Origin: Bacillota bacterium | GTDB taxonomy: Bacteria; Bacillota; Clostridia; Lachnospirales; Lachnospiraceae | NCBI GenBank assembly: GCA_023414875.1 | Contig: JAEZMV010000015.1 | Location: 62,001-126,000 of the forward strand | Direction of reading: 5' to 3' | DNA length: 64,000 nt | Shown here: positions 9,535-18,618 of the stretch, in pieces | Layout: each line of letters opens with the position of its first letter | Numbering within the stretch: the first letter of the stretch is position 1 | Notes under the pieces: model-generated | What the model was told of the DNA's origin: nothing | What the model saw: the letters and a program-made list of their open reading frames with translations, nothing else | The model's database searches: none | Position numbers and translations under genes: made by a program

Positions 9535-10726
9535 TTTCCTGTATCGTTCTATATTCCCACGCCGGTTCTTCTACTAAAATTCTACCCTGAGTAATACAGT
9601 AATTATTATCTATTGTTATTTTAACATTATTATCAGTAATTAAAACATCATTTTCAATCAATCGATCAAAATATCTTTTTAACTTATCTTCTGCAATTGT
9701 AAATGCTTCCTCCTCAGAATAGGTTTTTTCTACCTCCTGATACTCTCTGGTGGTTATATTTCCATAACGAAAAGGAAGATAAAAACTGCTTGTCACATGA
9801 AGTGTATTTTCGCTAACAATTATATCATATTTTGAATAGGAATTTCTAGGATTATATAAAAATAATTTTTTATTATTAATGGCAACATAGTAGCCCTTCT
9901 TTTTATGACCCGAGAAAACCTTATCTTTATATTTCATTGAAAATTTCTCATTATAATCATAATAAGTTTTACAATTAATATCCGCATCTGCAACAACCGG
10001 TGTCATACTGATGATATCATCAAAATCTCCCTTCACGGTAATAATCCCGGAAACTAAGATATCTCCCTTTTTAACGACATCTCCTGCTTTCACAAGGGGT
10101 GTACCTGCCCGAGTAATGATATCCTTAACAATCCCATCCTTGGTAGCCACAATATGACTGGGTTCGATTGCTTTTTGCGCAGGAGCAGGCATGTTTGTCT
10201 CAGTAATTTTGATAATCAGTCTGGTACCTTTTATTTCAGCAGACACCCATCCGATATCGTTGTAGGTCAAACGAATGGTTTCCTCTATCTCCTGGCAATT
10301 CACTTTCTTTTTACGGATTCCGGTATAAATCTCGTTATGCTTCAAAAATTTTATAATTGCCTCGGGTGTATACTTAGAGCCACCCTGAATACGTATATCC
10401 CAGATAAATAATGAAAGTATGTAGACGATGACAATGCAGATGATAACACCCGCAAAAAAGCCCTTTCTCTTTCTGTATCGATGCATAATAAAAGGAAAGC
10501 CGATTTTACGGGTTATTCTTGGTATCATACCTGTTTTTTTAGCGATTGGCCTTAATTTCTTAAAATTTTTCACAGAAATGTGGAATTGATAGTCCTCCTC
10601 AATACGTTTCAAGTCCCAAATGTAGATTTTTTTATTACAGCACATATTAATAAACCGTTCCGGTGACGTACCCCGAATACGTACTAATAAAAAGCCTCGA
10701 AACCAGTTTATCAGTTTCATTAACAT
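9485..10726 (-). CDS. yqfD: Sporulation protein YqfD
   Basis: 413 residues. It begins with a cytoplasmic region of about 90 residues, then a transmembrane segment (about 93-111), then a long extracytoplasmic part containing DGIVKDIITRAGTPLVKAGDVVKKGDILVSG-like lipoyl/biotin-type folds, as in B. subtilis YqfD. In B. subtilis the gene is expressed in the mother cell during sporulation and lies just upstream of phoH, as here. The ATG follows GGGAGG by seven bases. The stop lies inside phoH. Confidence 0.93.
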   Translation of the reverse strand: MLMKLINWFRGFLLVRIRGTSPERFINMCCNKKIYIWDLKRIEEDYQFHISVKNFKKLRPIAKKTGMIPRITRKIGFPFIMHRYRKRKGFFAGVIICIVIVYILSLFIWDIRIQGGSKYTPEAIIKFLKHNEIYTGIRKKKVNCQEIEETIRLTYNDIGWVSAEIKGTRLIIKITETNMPAPAQKAIEPSHIVATKDGIVKDIITRAGTPLVKAGDVVKKGDILVSGIITVKGDFDDIISMTPVVADADINCKTYYDYNEKFSMKYKDKVFSGHKKKGYYVAINNKKLFLYNPRNSYSKYDIIVSENTLHVTSSFYLPFRYGNITTREYQEVEKTYSEEEAFTIAEDKLKRYFDRLIENDVLITDNNVKITIDNNYCITQGRILVEEPAWEYRTIQENEWRIEQTDEHNGDNH

Positions 10727-10756
10727 GATATTACCTCCCGCTCATAGATTCACACA

Positions 10757-11125
10757 TCATTGGTAATAGATCGCCTGTATGTATCCGGTGATACGCATTT
10801 CATCCTCCGTGAAATATAAAATATTTAGCTGTTTGCCCTCAATGCAAATTCGGCATAGCTTCGTTTGAACCTTTATCAGATTACCGTTATATTCTATAAT
10901 TCCCTTATAATTTTCAAGACATAGTTCATTTCTTCCTGTGGCGGTAATGATAGGAGCACCGGCTATAATATCCGCCGGCAGATGTAGATGACTTGATAGT
11001 TCTTCAAGATGAGACAACTTTTGAGAAGAGTTTGTTTTATTTTTTTTATTCAGACCCTGATATAATGTATTTTTATTTTCCTTTTTAAATTTCTTATGGG
11101 TGGATGTTTTCAGGATATCCTTCAT
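10757..11125 (-). CDS. yqfC: YqfC/YabP family sporulation protein
   Basis: 122 residues. The last 80 residues (HLPADIIAGAPIITATGRNE, then YKGIIEYN and the C-terminal MRITGYIQAIYYQ) match the YabP/YqfC family. A Lys/Asn-rich N-terminal extension of about 40 residues makes it longer than B. subtilis YqfC (93). The family takes part in spore coat or envelope assembly. It is 30 bases upstream of yqfD and is probably transcribed with it under mother-cell control; no promoter could be assigned with confidence. Confidence 0.88.
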   Translation of the reverse strand: MKDILKTSTHKKFKKENKNTLYQGLNKKNKTNSSQKLSHLEELSSHLHLPADIIAGAPIITATGRNELCLENYKGIIEYNGNLIKVQTKLCRICIEGKQLNILYFTEDEMRITGYIQAIYYQ

Positions 11126-11235
11126 AGCGGCCCCCTAAATCCTTTGCAGATACTGTTAATAATATATGATTTTTTTTCAATATGTAGACTATATGCTTCT
11201 TATTTCATATGCAAGATTGGAGAACTTTAATATGA

Positions 11236-11269
11236 AATAAAAAACTTCCAATGGTTTTCCATTGGAAGT
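11236..11269 (-). terminator. Intrinsic terminator after rpsU
   Basis: An 11-base perfect stem (arms 11244-11254 and 11259-11269, ACTTCCAATGG and its complement) with a 4-base loop is followed on the minus strand by a run of T. It lies 15 bases beyond the rpsU stop and separates rpsU from the yqfC operon. Confidence 0.93.
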
Positions 11270-11283
11270 CTCTTCAATAAATA

Positions 11284-11457
11284 TTAATATTTACGTTTTC
11301 TAGCCGCTTCAGACTTTTTCTTACGTCTAACGCTTGGCTTCTCATAATGCTCCCTCTTACGGATCTCCTGTTGGATACCGGCTTTCGCGCAGTTTCTTTT
11401 GAATCTGCGGAGAGCACTATCTAATGTTTCATTGTCTTTTACGATAACATTTGACAT
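11284..11457 (-). CDS. rpsU: 30S ribosomal protein S21
   Basis: 57 residues beginning MSNVIVKDNETLDSALRRFK and ending in the basic tail KKKSEAARKRKY, a full-length S21. The ATG at 11457 is chosen from homology; an upstream in-frame extension to 11529 has no ribosome site and lacks similarity. GGAGG lies upstream. It has its own promoter and terminator, giving a single-gene unit. rpsU beside yqfC/yqfD is a common order in Firmicutes. Confidence 0.97.
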   Translation of the reverse strand: MSNVIVKDNETLDSALRRFKRNCAKAGIQQEIRKREHYEKPSVRRKKKSEAARKRKY

Positions 11458-11479
11458 AGTCTCACACCTAACCTCCCTC

Positions 11480-11506
11480 CAGTTGTGTATTGTGCGTATA
11501 CAACTG
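11480..11506 (-). promoter_or_regulatory. Hairpin in the rpsU leader
   Basis: Arms CAGTTGT (11480-11486) and ACAACTG (11500-11506) can pair just upstream of the GGAGGGAGG ribosome site of rpsU. It could influence translation initiation, possibly autogenously; this is inference. Confidence 0.4.
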
Positions 11507-11536
11507 TTTGGGTATTTTTTGAATAGCACTACATAG

Positions 11537-11564
11537 ATTATAGCATATTTTTCAATTTCGTCAA
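11537..11564 (-). promoter_or_regulatory. Sigma-A promoter of rpsU
   Basis: On the minus strand TTGACG (11564-11559), a 16-base spacer and TATAAT (11542-11537) with an extended TG element two bases before the -10 box. It fits the strong, constitutive expression expected for a ribosomal protein. Confidence 0.85.
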
Positions 11565-11682
11565 CTAAAATTTCAGATTTATACTAACTTTAAGTCATCT
11601 TTTAAAGCTTTGAAATTACTATTTAATTATTATCCAATCTGTTTTGAAGTATTCTAAAAACAATCCAACTTTTAAATTTTTA

Positions 11683-12516
11683 TTATGGCTCCACGCAAAA
11701 CTGATCGTGCATCTTTTCATTAACGACAGCACGTTTTGACAAAGTCCTTTGATACATATGATCAAAAACCTCTGGTAAACCTTCCTGTAAAACAATTACT
11801 CCTTCTTCTGTAATTCCACCCTTCGTGGCTACTCTTGCAATGACATCAGAAAAATTCATATGATTTACTTCCATTAATCTGATTGTCCCGGTTATGGTTT
11901 GAAGAGATAAATAAGCCAGCTCCTCTTTTGTAAAGGAGGTGGTATATCTTGCCCCGGCATTAACGAATTCAGAGAAAATAGAAGCAAAAAATCCAGGGCC
12001 GCAGCTGGTAATTTCAGAGGCAAAATCGAAATCCTTTTCCGGCAGACGTTTTATCTTTGTAAAGCTTTCCAAAAGTTTTTCTAGCTCCTTTGCATTTGCA
12101 TCGGTAACTTTGTCATTATGGCAGATTAGAGCAACTCCCTCCATAACCTCCGATATTACGGTGGGCATTAATTTCGATATTTTGCAGGTCAGTATTTTTT
12201 TTATATCCTGTAGCATTAGGGAGCCGGTAATGGTTATGATATGCTGCTCCGGTTGAATTACTGACTTTATTTCGTCCAATATCAATTTATTATCATAAGG
12301 CTTTACGCAAAGAAAAATCATCTCGGAGTTCATTACTACCTCAGTTGCATCCTGTGCAATCAGAGCCTCAGGCCACCTATCCTTAATTTCTTTCAATTTA
12401 TCCTTATTCTTTCTGGTTATTATAATCTGATTTTGTTCTATTTGTCCGTACTGTATCAAGCCTTTCACCAGCATGCTTCCCATACTGCCAAAACCTATAA
12501 AGCCTATTTGAGCCAT
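11683..12516 (-). CDS. ComER/ProC-like pyrroline-5-carboxylate reductase family protein
   Basis: 277 residues. The ATG at 12516 follows GGGGG and begins MAQIGFIGFGSMGSMLVKGL, an NAD(P)-binding Rossmann motif. The C-terminal half contains SCGPGFFASIFSEFVNAGAR and TKGGITEEGV, the dimerisation-domain signature of P5C reductases. The divergent middle fits ComER, the ProC paralogue near competence genes in Bacillus, better than biosynthetic ProC. It could still be a proline enzyme. It is a single gene between rpsU and alaS with a perfect palindrome about 90 bases upstream. Confidence 0.78.
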   Translation of the reverse strand: MAQIGFIGFGSMGSMLVKGLIQYGQIEQNQIIITRKNKDKLKEIKDRWPEALIAQDATEVVMNSEMIFLCVKPYDNKLILDEIKSVIQPEQHIITITGSLMLQDIKKILTCKISKLMPTVISEVMEGVALICHNDKVTDANAKELEKLLESFTKIKRLPEKDFDFASEITSCGPGFFASIFSEFVNAGARYTTSFTKEELAYLSLQTITGTIRLMEVNHMNFSDVIARVATKGGITEEGVIVLQEGLPEVFDHMYQRTLSKRAVVNEKMHDQFCVEP

Positions 12517-12899
12517 TTCTGATACCCCCTTAATCAAGATTGATAATGTGCAAATTAACGAAGCCATGTTGATAGTAGACCTTTTGACACTCAAACCAAT
12601 GTAGGTAATCAATTACCTATGTAAACTTAATAACAATCAAATGTTCCGTTATGAAAGTCACAGTTTTATCTATATATCATATTACTATTCAAATAACGTT
12701 TAAAATATCCGGTAAATAAAATAATTTTGATTTGGAAAAGCCGATATAATACTATACGTATATGAATACACATTACGTGCTGCTTACTGTCTATTGGGGT
12801 TTTTGTTTCATACGAAATTGTAATCAAACTGAATATCAGCTTATTAAAAACCATAGACTATCATCTCAATAGCCTATGGTTTATTAAGATTATATTTAC
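12517..12899. other. Gene-free interval with an 18-base palindrome
   Basis: No credible gene lies here. It holds the comER-like 5' region, a perfect palindrome (TAGGTAAT, two bases, ATTACCTA) at 12602-12619, and the hairpin terminator at 12848-12882. The palindrome has the size of a repressor operator but no regulator is encoded next to it. Confidence 0.6.
12848..12882 (-). terminator. Terminator after alaS and the glyoxalase remnant
   Basis: Arms AAACCATAG and CTATGGTTT (12848-12856 and 12874-12882), extended inward by four more pairs past one mismatch, are followed on the minus strand by TTTTTAATAA. It probably ends the alaS transcript. Confidence 0.7.
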
Positions 12900-13126
12900 T
12901 TACACTACATCAAAGCAGAACGGATGTCCCTCTGGGTCGAGCATTACAGCCCAATCTCCATATTGAAAATCTGCTTTTCTTGCTCCAAGCTCTAAAGCGT
13001 AATTAATCCATTCCTGAAGTTTTCCTTTCTCCATACTAAAATCAAGGTGCATCATTTGCTGTTGCTTGTTAACCTCTTCGGGCCATACTGGAGCAACATA
13101 TATTTCATTTCTTTGAAAACCAATCT
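12900..13126 (-). pseudogene. C-terminal fragment of a glyoxalase/VOC-family protein
   Basis: Reading minus from the alaS stop gives an open frame of about 75 codons with no start codon, beginning DKIKIGFQRNEIYVAPVWPEE. It includes QQMMHLDF, then ELGARKADFQYGDWAVMLDP and EGHPFCFDVV before a TAA at 12900. These are the second-half motifs of glyoxalase-like (VOC) proteins, which normally have a preceding module of about 60 residues. That half is absent and the frame runs into the alaS 3' end, so this is a truncated remnant. Confidence 0.75.
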
Positions 13127-15769
13127 TTATTTTATCTGAGCAGCAAGAGCATCTTTCGATTTCTCAATCACAGCATCGATGCCGGCTGAATTCCTTCCAC
13201 CCGCTTGTGCCATATTTGGTCTTCCGCCACCACCGCCGCCAACGAGTACTGCCAGTTCTTTTATAAGATTACCGGCATGAGCGCCCTGTTTCATCGCTCC
13301 GTCCGTTACCATCGCAAGAAGATTTACTTTGTCAGGTGCAGTTGCGGATACTAGAATAATAACACCTTCTCCGAGCTTTTCCTTTAACTGATCACCTAGG
13401 TTACGAAGCTCGTTCATGTCAACATCAGGTACTTTAACCGAAAGCAGCTTAATACCCCTAACCTCAACTACCTGGTTCATAACATCACCAAGAGAATTAT
13501 TAGCTAACTTACTCTTCAACTTCTCATTCTCTGATTTTAAGGTCTTGATTTCTTCCAGATAACTTTCGATTTTATTCAACAACTGAGCCGGCTCTGCCTT
13601 TGCTGCTTTTGCAGCATTATTTAATTCATTCTCAAGCTCTTTATAGTAAGCGAATACTCCGTTACCTGTTAAAGCTTCTATTCTTCTTACACCGGCTGCG
13701 ATACCGGTTTCGGATAAAATCTTAAATACAGTAATCACTCCGGTATTGCCTACATGGGTACCACCGCAAAGCTCCTTGCTGTAATCACCCATTGCTACAA
13801 CACGAACATCGCTGGCATACTTTTCACCGAATAATGCCATCGCACCTTCCTTTTTTGCATCCTCGATATTCATAACCTTGGTATTTACCGGAAGGTTGTT
13901 TGCAATCTGCTCATTCACCAGAGCCTCAACCTTACTTAACTCTTCTGCTGTTAATGCAGAGAAATGGGTAAAATCAAAACGTAAACGTTCCTCCGTTACC
14001 AATGAACCTGCCTGCTCCACATGAGTTCCAAGAACAGTTCTTAGTGCCTTTTGTAACAAGTGTGTTGCACTATGGTTCTTCGCTGTGGAAGCTCTATGAG
14101 CTATATCCACCTGAAGATTTACCTTCTCATTCACCTTAAAGATACCCTTGATAACACTTCCAACATGACCGATTTTGCCGCCTTGTAGCTTAATGGTATC
14201 CTCCACTTCAAATTCAGCATCCTTAGTAGTGATTAAACCGGTGTCGGCAGCCTGACCACCGCTGGTTGCATAAAATGGAGTCTCTTTTACAAGAATCGTA
14301 CCCTTTTGTCCTGCAACAAGCTCATCTGTTAATTCTGTTTCGGTAGTAAGCACTGTGATATCTGAAGTATAGGATAGATGATCATAACCAACAAATATGG
14401 AGGTAATGCTTGCATCTATCTGCTGATATACAGTTTCCTCTGCACCCATATAATTTGTGGTTCCTCTTGCGCTTCTGGCGGTCACTCTCTGAACCTCCAT
14501 TGCAGCCCGAAAACCTTTTTCATCCACTTCAAAGCCTTTTTCCTCTAAGATTTCCTTTGTCAAATCAATCGGGAAACCATAGGTATCATATAGCTTAAAT
14601 ACATCATCTCCGGCAAGAACCTTGGAGTTCTTCTGTTCTAATTCCTTCTCCATATCGGCAAGAATACTTAAGCCCTGATCAATGGTCTTGTTAAATTTAT
14701 CTTCTTCAATGGTAAGCAGTTTTAAGATGTATTCCTTCTTCTCTTCTAATTCCGGATAACCATCCTTATGGCCTTCGATTACAACCTTTGCAAGCTTAGC
14801 CATAAAGTTTCCTTCAATACCCATTAATCTTCCATGACGTGCTGCTCCACGAAGTAAACGGCGGAATACATAGCCTCTTCCTTCATTGGATGGAATAACC
14901 CCATCGGATGCCATAAAGGTGGTAGAACGGATATGATCAGTAATCTTACGAATAGAGACATCCTTTTTCGCATCTACCTGATACTCAGTATGAGCAAGCT
15001 CGCATACCTTATCGCGAATTGCTTTCATGGTATCCACATCAAAGATGGAGACTACATCCTGAACTACGGTTGCAAGTCTCTCCAGACCCATTCCGGTATC
15101 AATGTTTTTATTCTCAAGTTCTGTGTAATTACCATTACCATCCCCGTTAAACTGGGTGAATACGTTATTCCATACCTCAATATAACGATCACAGTCACAG
15201 CCTACCGTACAGCCTTCCTTACCACAGCCGTATTTTTCACCACGGTCATAATAAATCTCGGAACAGGGACCACAGGGACCTGCACCGTGCTCCCAGAAAT
15301 TATCTGCTTTACCGAAACGGAAGATACGCTCCGGAGCAACTCCTATTTCCTTCTCCCAGATTTCAAAAGCCTCGTCATCCTTTTCATATACAGAAGGATA
15401 AAGACGATTTCCATCCAGCCCTACAACCTTAGTTAAAAACTCCCAGGACCACGCAATTGCTTCGTGTTTAAAATAATCTCCGAAGGAGAAGTTACCCAGC
15501 ATCTCAAAAAAAGTACCATGTCTCGCAGTTTTACCGACATTTTCGATATCACCGGTACGAATACATTTTTGACAGGTTGCCACTCGCTTTCTCGGAGGAA
15601 GCTCCTGACCGGTAAAATAAGGCTTTAATGGAGCCATACCAGAATTGATTAACAATAAGCTGTTATCATTATGGGGTATCAGCGGAAAACTGTTCATTAC
15701 CAGATGCCCCTTACTTTCAAAATACTCCAAGAACATTTTTCTTAGTTCATTAACACCATATACTTGCAC
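13127..15769 (-). CDS. alaS: Alanyl-tRNA synthetase
   Basis: 880 residues, normal full length. It contains the class II catalytic core at the N-terminus (FESKGHLVMNSFPLIP, then GTFFEMLGNFSFGDYFK), the editing-domain zinc motif HSATHLLQ (first ligands) with CGGTH later, and the C-terminal VGGGGGGRPNMAQAGG of the C-Ala domain. It charges tRNA-Ala and edits mischarged Ser/Gly. The start is a GTG at 15769 with GGAGG nine bases upstream. It lies 94 bases beyond the his operon on the same strand; no T-box leader is visible. Confidence 0.98.
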   Translation of the reverse strand: MQVYGVNELRKMFLEYFESKGHLVMNSFPLIPHNDNSLLLINSGMAPLKPYFTGQELPPRKRVATCQKCIRTGDIENVGKTARHGTFFEMLGNFSFGDYFKHEAIAWSWEFLTKVVGLDGNRLYPSVYEKDDEAFEIWEKEIGVAPERIFRFGKADNFWEHGAGPCGPCSEIYYDRGEKYGCGKEGCTVGCDCDRYIEVWNNVFTQFNGDGNGNYTELENKNIDTGMGLERLATVVQDVVSIFDVDTMKAIRDKVCELAHTEYQVDAKKDVSIRKITDHIRSTTFMASDGVIPSNEGRGYVFRRLLRGAARHGRLMGIEGNFMAKLAKVVIEGHKDGYPELEEKKEYILKLLTIEEDKFNKTIDQGLSILADMEKELEQKNSKVLAGDDVFKLYDTYGFPIDLTKEILEEKGFEVDEKGFRAAMEVQRVTARSARGTTNYMGAEETVYQQIDASITSIFVGYDHLSYTSDITVLTTETELTDELVAGQKGTILVKETPFYATSGGQAADTGLITTKDAEFEVEDTIKLQGGKIGHVGSVIKGIFKVNEKVNLQVDIAHRASTAKNHSATHLLQKALRTVLGTHVEQAGSLVTEERLRFDFTHFSALTAEELSKVEALVNEQIANNLPVNTKVMNIEDAKKEGAMALFGEKYASDVRVVAMGDYSKELCGGTHVGNTGVITVFKILSETGIAAGVRRIEALTGNGVFAYYKELENELNNAAKAAKAEPAQLLNKIESYLEEIKTLKSENEKLKSKLANNSLGDVMNQVVEVRGIKLLSVKVPDVDMNELRNLGDQLKEKLGEGVIILVSATAPDKVNLLAMVTDGAMKQGAHAGNLIKELAVLVGGGGGGRPNMAQAGGRNSAGIDAVIEKSKDALAAQIK

Positions 15770-15863
15770 GATTATATGCCTCCTATATTTTAAATATCCT
15801 TTTATCCATAATTAATTTGCCTATCATTCCTATTATTAATAGCATTTACTAATCTACTTCATA

Positions 15864-17132
15864 TTATTTCCGATGGTCCAGCTCAGTTGTGATATCGTTC
15901 CAATCCAAACCGCATTCTGCCATTAATACCATGAGATGATATAAATAATCTGCGATTTCATAACGAAGCTCTTCCGCTCCCGGATTCTTGGCAGCTATGG
16001 TAATCTCCGTCGCTTCCTCCCCGCATTTCTTCAGAATCTTATCAATTCCCTTATCAAACAGATAATTCGTATAGGAACCTTCCTTCGGATTTGCTTTACG
16101 ATCCATGATAATATCGTAAACATTCTTAAATACATGGAACGGATCTGAACTCTTATACTCCATCTTTACCAGCTCATTATGAAAACAGCTTTGGCTTCCG
16201 GTGTGGCAGGCAGGGCCAATCTGAAGAACCTTCGCTAGTATCGTATCATTGTCACAATCCAGAATTAATTCCTTCACATACTGGAAGTGTCCCGAGGTTT
16301 CTCCCTTTAACCACAACTTGCTTCTACTTCGGGAATAATAGGTCATTTTGCCACCGGCAATAGTCTTATTATATGCCTCCTCGTCCATATACGCAAGCAT
16401 TAATACCTCGTTTGATCGGTAATCTTGAACAATTACCGGGATTAAACCATTGGCATTTAATTTAAAATCAGAAAAACGAAGCTTGCTTTCAAAGGTATTA
16501 AGCTCAATTCCTTCCTCTTTCAGCGCATGCTTTGCTTTCATAATATCCTTATTTTCATAGAAATTGGTTGAAACTCCGACTACATTAGTAATAGATAACA
16601 ACCCACCGATATCATTGCGTACCAAACTATCCCTAATCATAACCTTTATCGGTGAATTTTCAATCTTTTCAGTTGCATTCTTTGACAATATAACATGCTT
16701 TAATAAAACCATTCCAACCTGATATTCAGATAAGGTTTGGAATAAGTCTTCGCCGTTCGCGTCCAGGTATTCTATCATATCTAACTCAACAAAGATTTTA
16801 TCGGAACCAAAACGATCTGTGGCTTCCTTTAACAAGGCTTTGTTCTCTAACATGGAATATTTGCACATTACAGCAGTGGCTCCGGTATAGATTGCTTTTT
16901 TAACGTCTTCCAACCGTTTGATATAACAACCGAGGATAAAGGGAATATCGATTTCCTTCGCTAAATCCTTCGCCAGTGACAGAAATTCCTCCCTTGATTT
17001 TTCATCCTTCGAGTAGTTGTAAAGAAACAGCTCGTCTGCTCCCCCATATGAATATGATTTCGCCAGTTTTACAACATTAGCGGGTACTTCTGTTTCAGCA
17101 TTAATATAGGGAATAATTTTTTTGTAAGACAT
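15864..17132 (-). CDS. hisIE: HisF-like domain fused to HisI-HisE (phosphoribosyl-AMP cyclohydrolase / phosphoribosyl-ATP pyrophosphatase)
   Basis: 422 residues from the ATG at 17132, which is ten bases after AGGAGG. Residues 217-318 are HisI, with SGHFQYV, LDCDNDT and the zinc/active site ACHTGSQSCF. Residues 330-420 are HisE, with the acidic KCGEEATE and EIADYLYHLMV. These catalyse histidine steps 2 and 3. Residues 1-212 resemble HisF: KKIIPYIN aligns with the HisF start, then GADELFLYN and AKEIDIPF. The catalytic Asp11 is Asn11, the phosphate loop GGG is GCY and the second glycine loop is absent, so cyclase activity is doubtful. Last gene of the his operon. Confidence 0.93.
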   Translation of the reverse strand: MSYKKIIPYINAETEVPANVVKLAKSYSYGGADELFLYNYSKDEKSREEFLSLAKDLAKEIDIPFILGCYIKRLEDVKKAIYTGATAVMCKYSMLENKALLKEATDRFGSDKIFVELDMIEYLDANGEDLFQTLSEYQVGMVLLKHVILSKNATEKIENSPIKVMIRDSLVRNDIGGLLSITNVVGVSTNFYENKDIMKAKHALKEEGIELNTFESKLRFSDFKLNANGLIPVIVQDYRSNEVLMLAYMDEEAYNKTIAGGKMTYYSRSRSKLWLKGETSGHFQYVKELILDCDNDTILAKVLQIGPACHTGSQSCFHNELVKMEYKSSDPFHVFKNVYDIIMDRKANPKEGSYTNYLFDKGIDKILKKCGEEATEITIAAKNPGAEELRYEIADYLYHLMVLMAECGLDWNDITTELDHRK

Positions 17133-17152
17133 GTGCAACATTCCTCCTGAGC

Positions 17153-17881
17153 TTATGCATTCTTTTTCTCAAATAAATTAACTGCTTTTTTCAGATCAAT
17201 TCTGTTTTCATATAATGCTTTACCCATGATAGCACCATATACTTCAATTTCTTCAAGCATCTCCAGATCCTTTAACGATGATACACCTCCGGAAGCAATG
17301 ATATTTAACCCTGTCGTCTGAACCATCTCCCTGGTATGCGCAATATTCGGTCCCTGAAGCATTCCATCCTTAGATATATCAGTATAAACGATGGTCTTTA
17401 CACCATGTTGCTTCATCTCCATGGCTAGAGTTACTGCTTGGAAGTTACTTACCTTTTCCCAGCCTTCAATTGCTACCATACCATCCTTGGCATCAATACC
17501 GATTACGATACGCTTGGAGCCAAAGGTTGTAATAGCTTCTTTGATAAATGCCGGATCCTTTACTGCCTTCGTACCGATAATCACCCGTTCAATACCTAGA
17601 TTTAATTTGTTTTCGATATCCTTTATCGTTCGGATACCTCCACCGACCTGAATCGGAACCTTTACCTCAGATACGATTGTTTTAATCACTTCATCATTTA
17701 CCGAATGACCAACCAAAGCACCATCCAAGTCTACAATATGGATAAAGGAAGCCCCTGCAGCTTCCCATTGTTTTGCAATTTTTAAAGGTATATCAGAATA
17801 TACCAGAACATCCTGAAAACTTCCCTGTCTGAGTCTTACACACTGTCCATTTTTAATATCAATTGCCGGAAATAGTTTCAT
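17153..17881 (-). CDS. hisA: ProFAR isomerase HisA
   Basis: 242 residues, normal length. LFPAIDIKNGQCVRLRQG holds the catalytic Asp (AID) and the HisA-specific CVRLRQG; VGGGIRTIKDIE and IASGGVSSLKDLE are the two phosphate-binding loops; the second Asp is in YTDISKDGML. It isomerises ProFAR to PRFAR. The ATG at 17881 is preferred over an upstream GTG that would overlap the ribosome site. The hisIE start is 20 bases downstream. Confidence 0.97.
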   Translation of the reverse strand: MKLFPAIDIKNGQCVRLRQGSFQDVLVYSDIPLKIAKQWEAAGASFIHIVDLDGALVGHSVNDEVIKTIVSEVKVPIQVGGGIRTIKDIENKLNLGIERVIIGTKAVKDPAFIKEAITTFGSKRIVIGIDAKDGMVAIEGWEKVSNFQAVTLAMEMKQHGVKTIVYTDISKDGMLQGPNIAHTREMVQTTGLNIIASGGVSSLKDLEMLEEIEVYGAIMGKALYENRIDLKKAVNLFEKKNA

Positions 17882-17954
17882 AAGCACCTTTGCCTTTCAA
17901 TATAGAAGTAATTTAATCATAATTGCTGTCAATCAAATGATTTTTTTATTTTAA

Positions 17955-18548
17955 TTAATCAATCGAGCCCTTAGTAGATAACACGCCCTGAATACGTTCA
18001 TCAAAGCTGCAGGCTTCATCCAGTGCCTTGGCAAATGCCTTAAATGCCGCCTCGATCACATGATGATCATTGCCACCGCTTAATTTTTTAATATGTAAAT
18101 TCATACCTGCCGAATAAGAAATTGCATAAAAGAATTCTTTGACTAACTCAGTCTCCATGTAACCGATTTTATCTGAGGAAAAATCAAGATCGTAAGAAAG
18201 ATACGGTCTTCCGGACAGGTCTATGGCGCACATTACTAGCGTTTCGTCCATCGGAAGAATAAAAGAGCCATAACGTTTGATACCATGCTTATCACCCAGT
18301 GCAGTCTTGATTGCTTGACCAAGGACAATACCGGTATCCTCTACTGTGTGATGGGAATCTACATATAAATCGCCTTTCACCGAGAGCTTTATATCAAAAA
18401 AACCATGTCTTGTGAAGCTGTCCAGCATATGATTAAAAAATCCTATTCCGGTTTCAATCTGTGCTTTACCACTACCATCCACAACGAATTCCATATTAAT
18501 ATCTGTTTCCTTCGTTTTTCGATTAATTACTGTACTTCTGCTACTCAT
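17955..18548 (-). CDS. hisB: Imidazoleglycerol-phosphate dehydratase HisB
   Basis: 197 residues, the monofunctional form. Metal-binding motifs FFNHMLDSFTRHG, SHHTVEDTGI and GGNDHHVIEAAFKA are intact. It dehydrates IGP to imidazole-acetol phosphate. The ATG at 18548 is chosen because GGAAGG is nine bases upstream; an in-frame start at 18581 is upstream of that site. hisA follows after 73 bases, so there is no room for hisH between them. Confidence 0.97.
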   Translation of the reverse strand: MSSRSTVINRKTKETDINMEFVVDGSGKAQIETGIGFFNHMLDSFTRHGFFDIKLSVKGDLYVDSHHTVEDTGIVLGQAIKTALGDKHGIKRYGSFILPMDETLVMCAIDLSGRPYLSYDLDFSSDKIGYMETELVKEFFYAISYSAGMNLHIKKLSGGNDHHVIEAAFKAFAKALDEACSFDERIQGVLSTKGSID

Positions 18549-18618
18549 GGGCTTCATCCTTCCTTTTTTATCATTATACAATAAGACTAATAAATGTCAA
18601 ACTTCTTTTCTACATAAG

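Noticed and set aside
12666..12854. 62-codon minus-strand frame between the comER-like gene and the glyoxalase fragment
   Set aside because: It lacks a ribosome site, is strongly AT-driven and overlaps the terminator hairpin.
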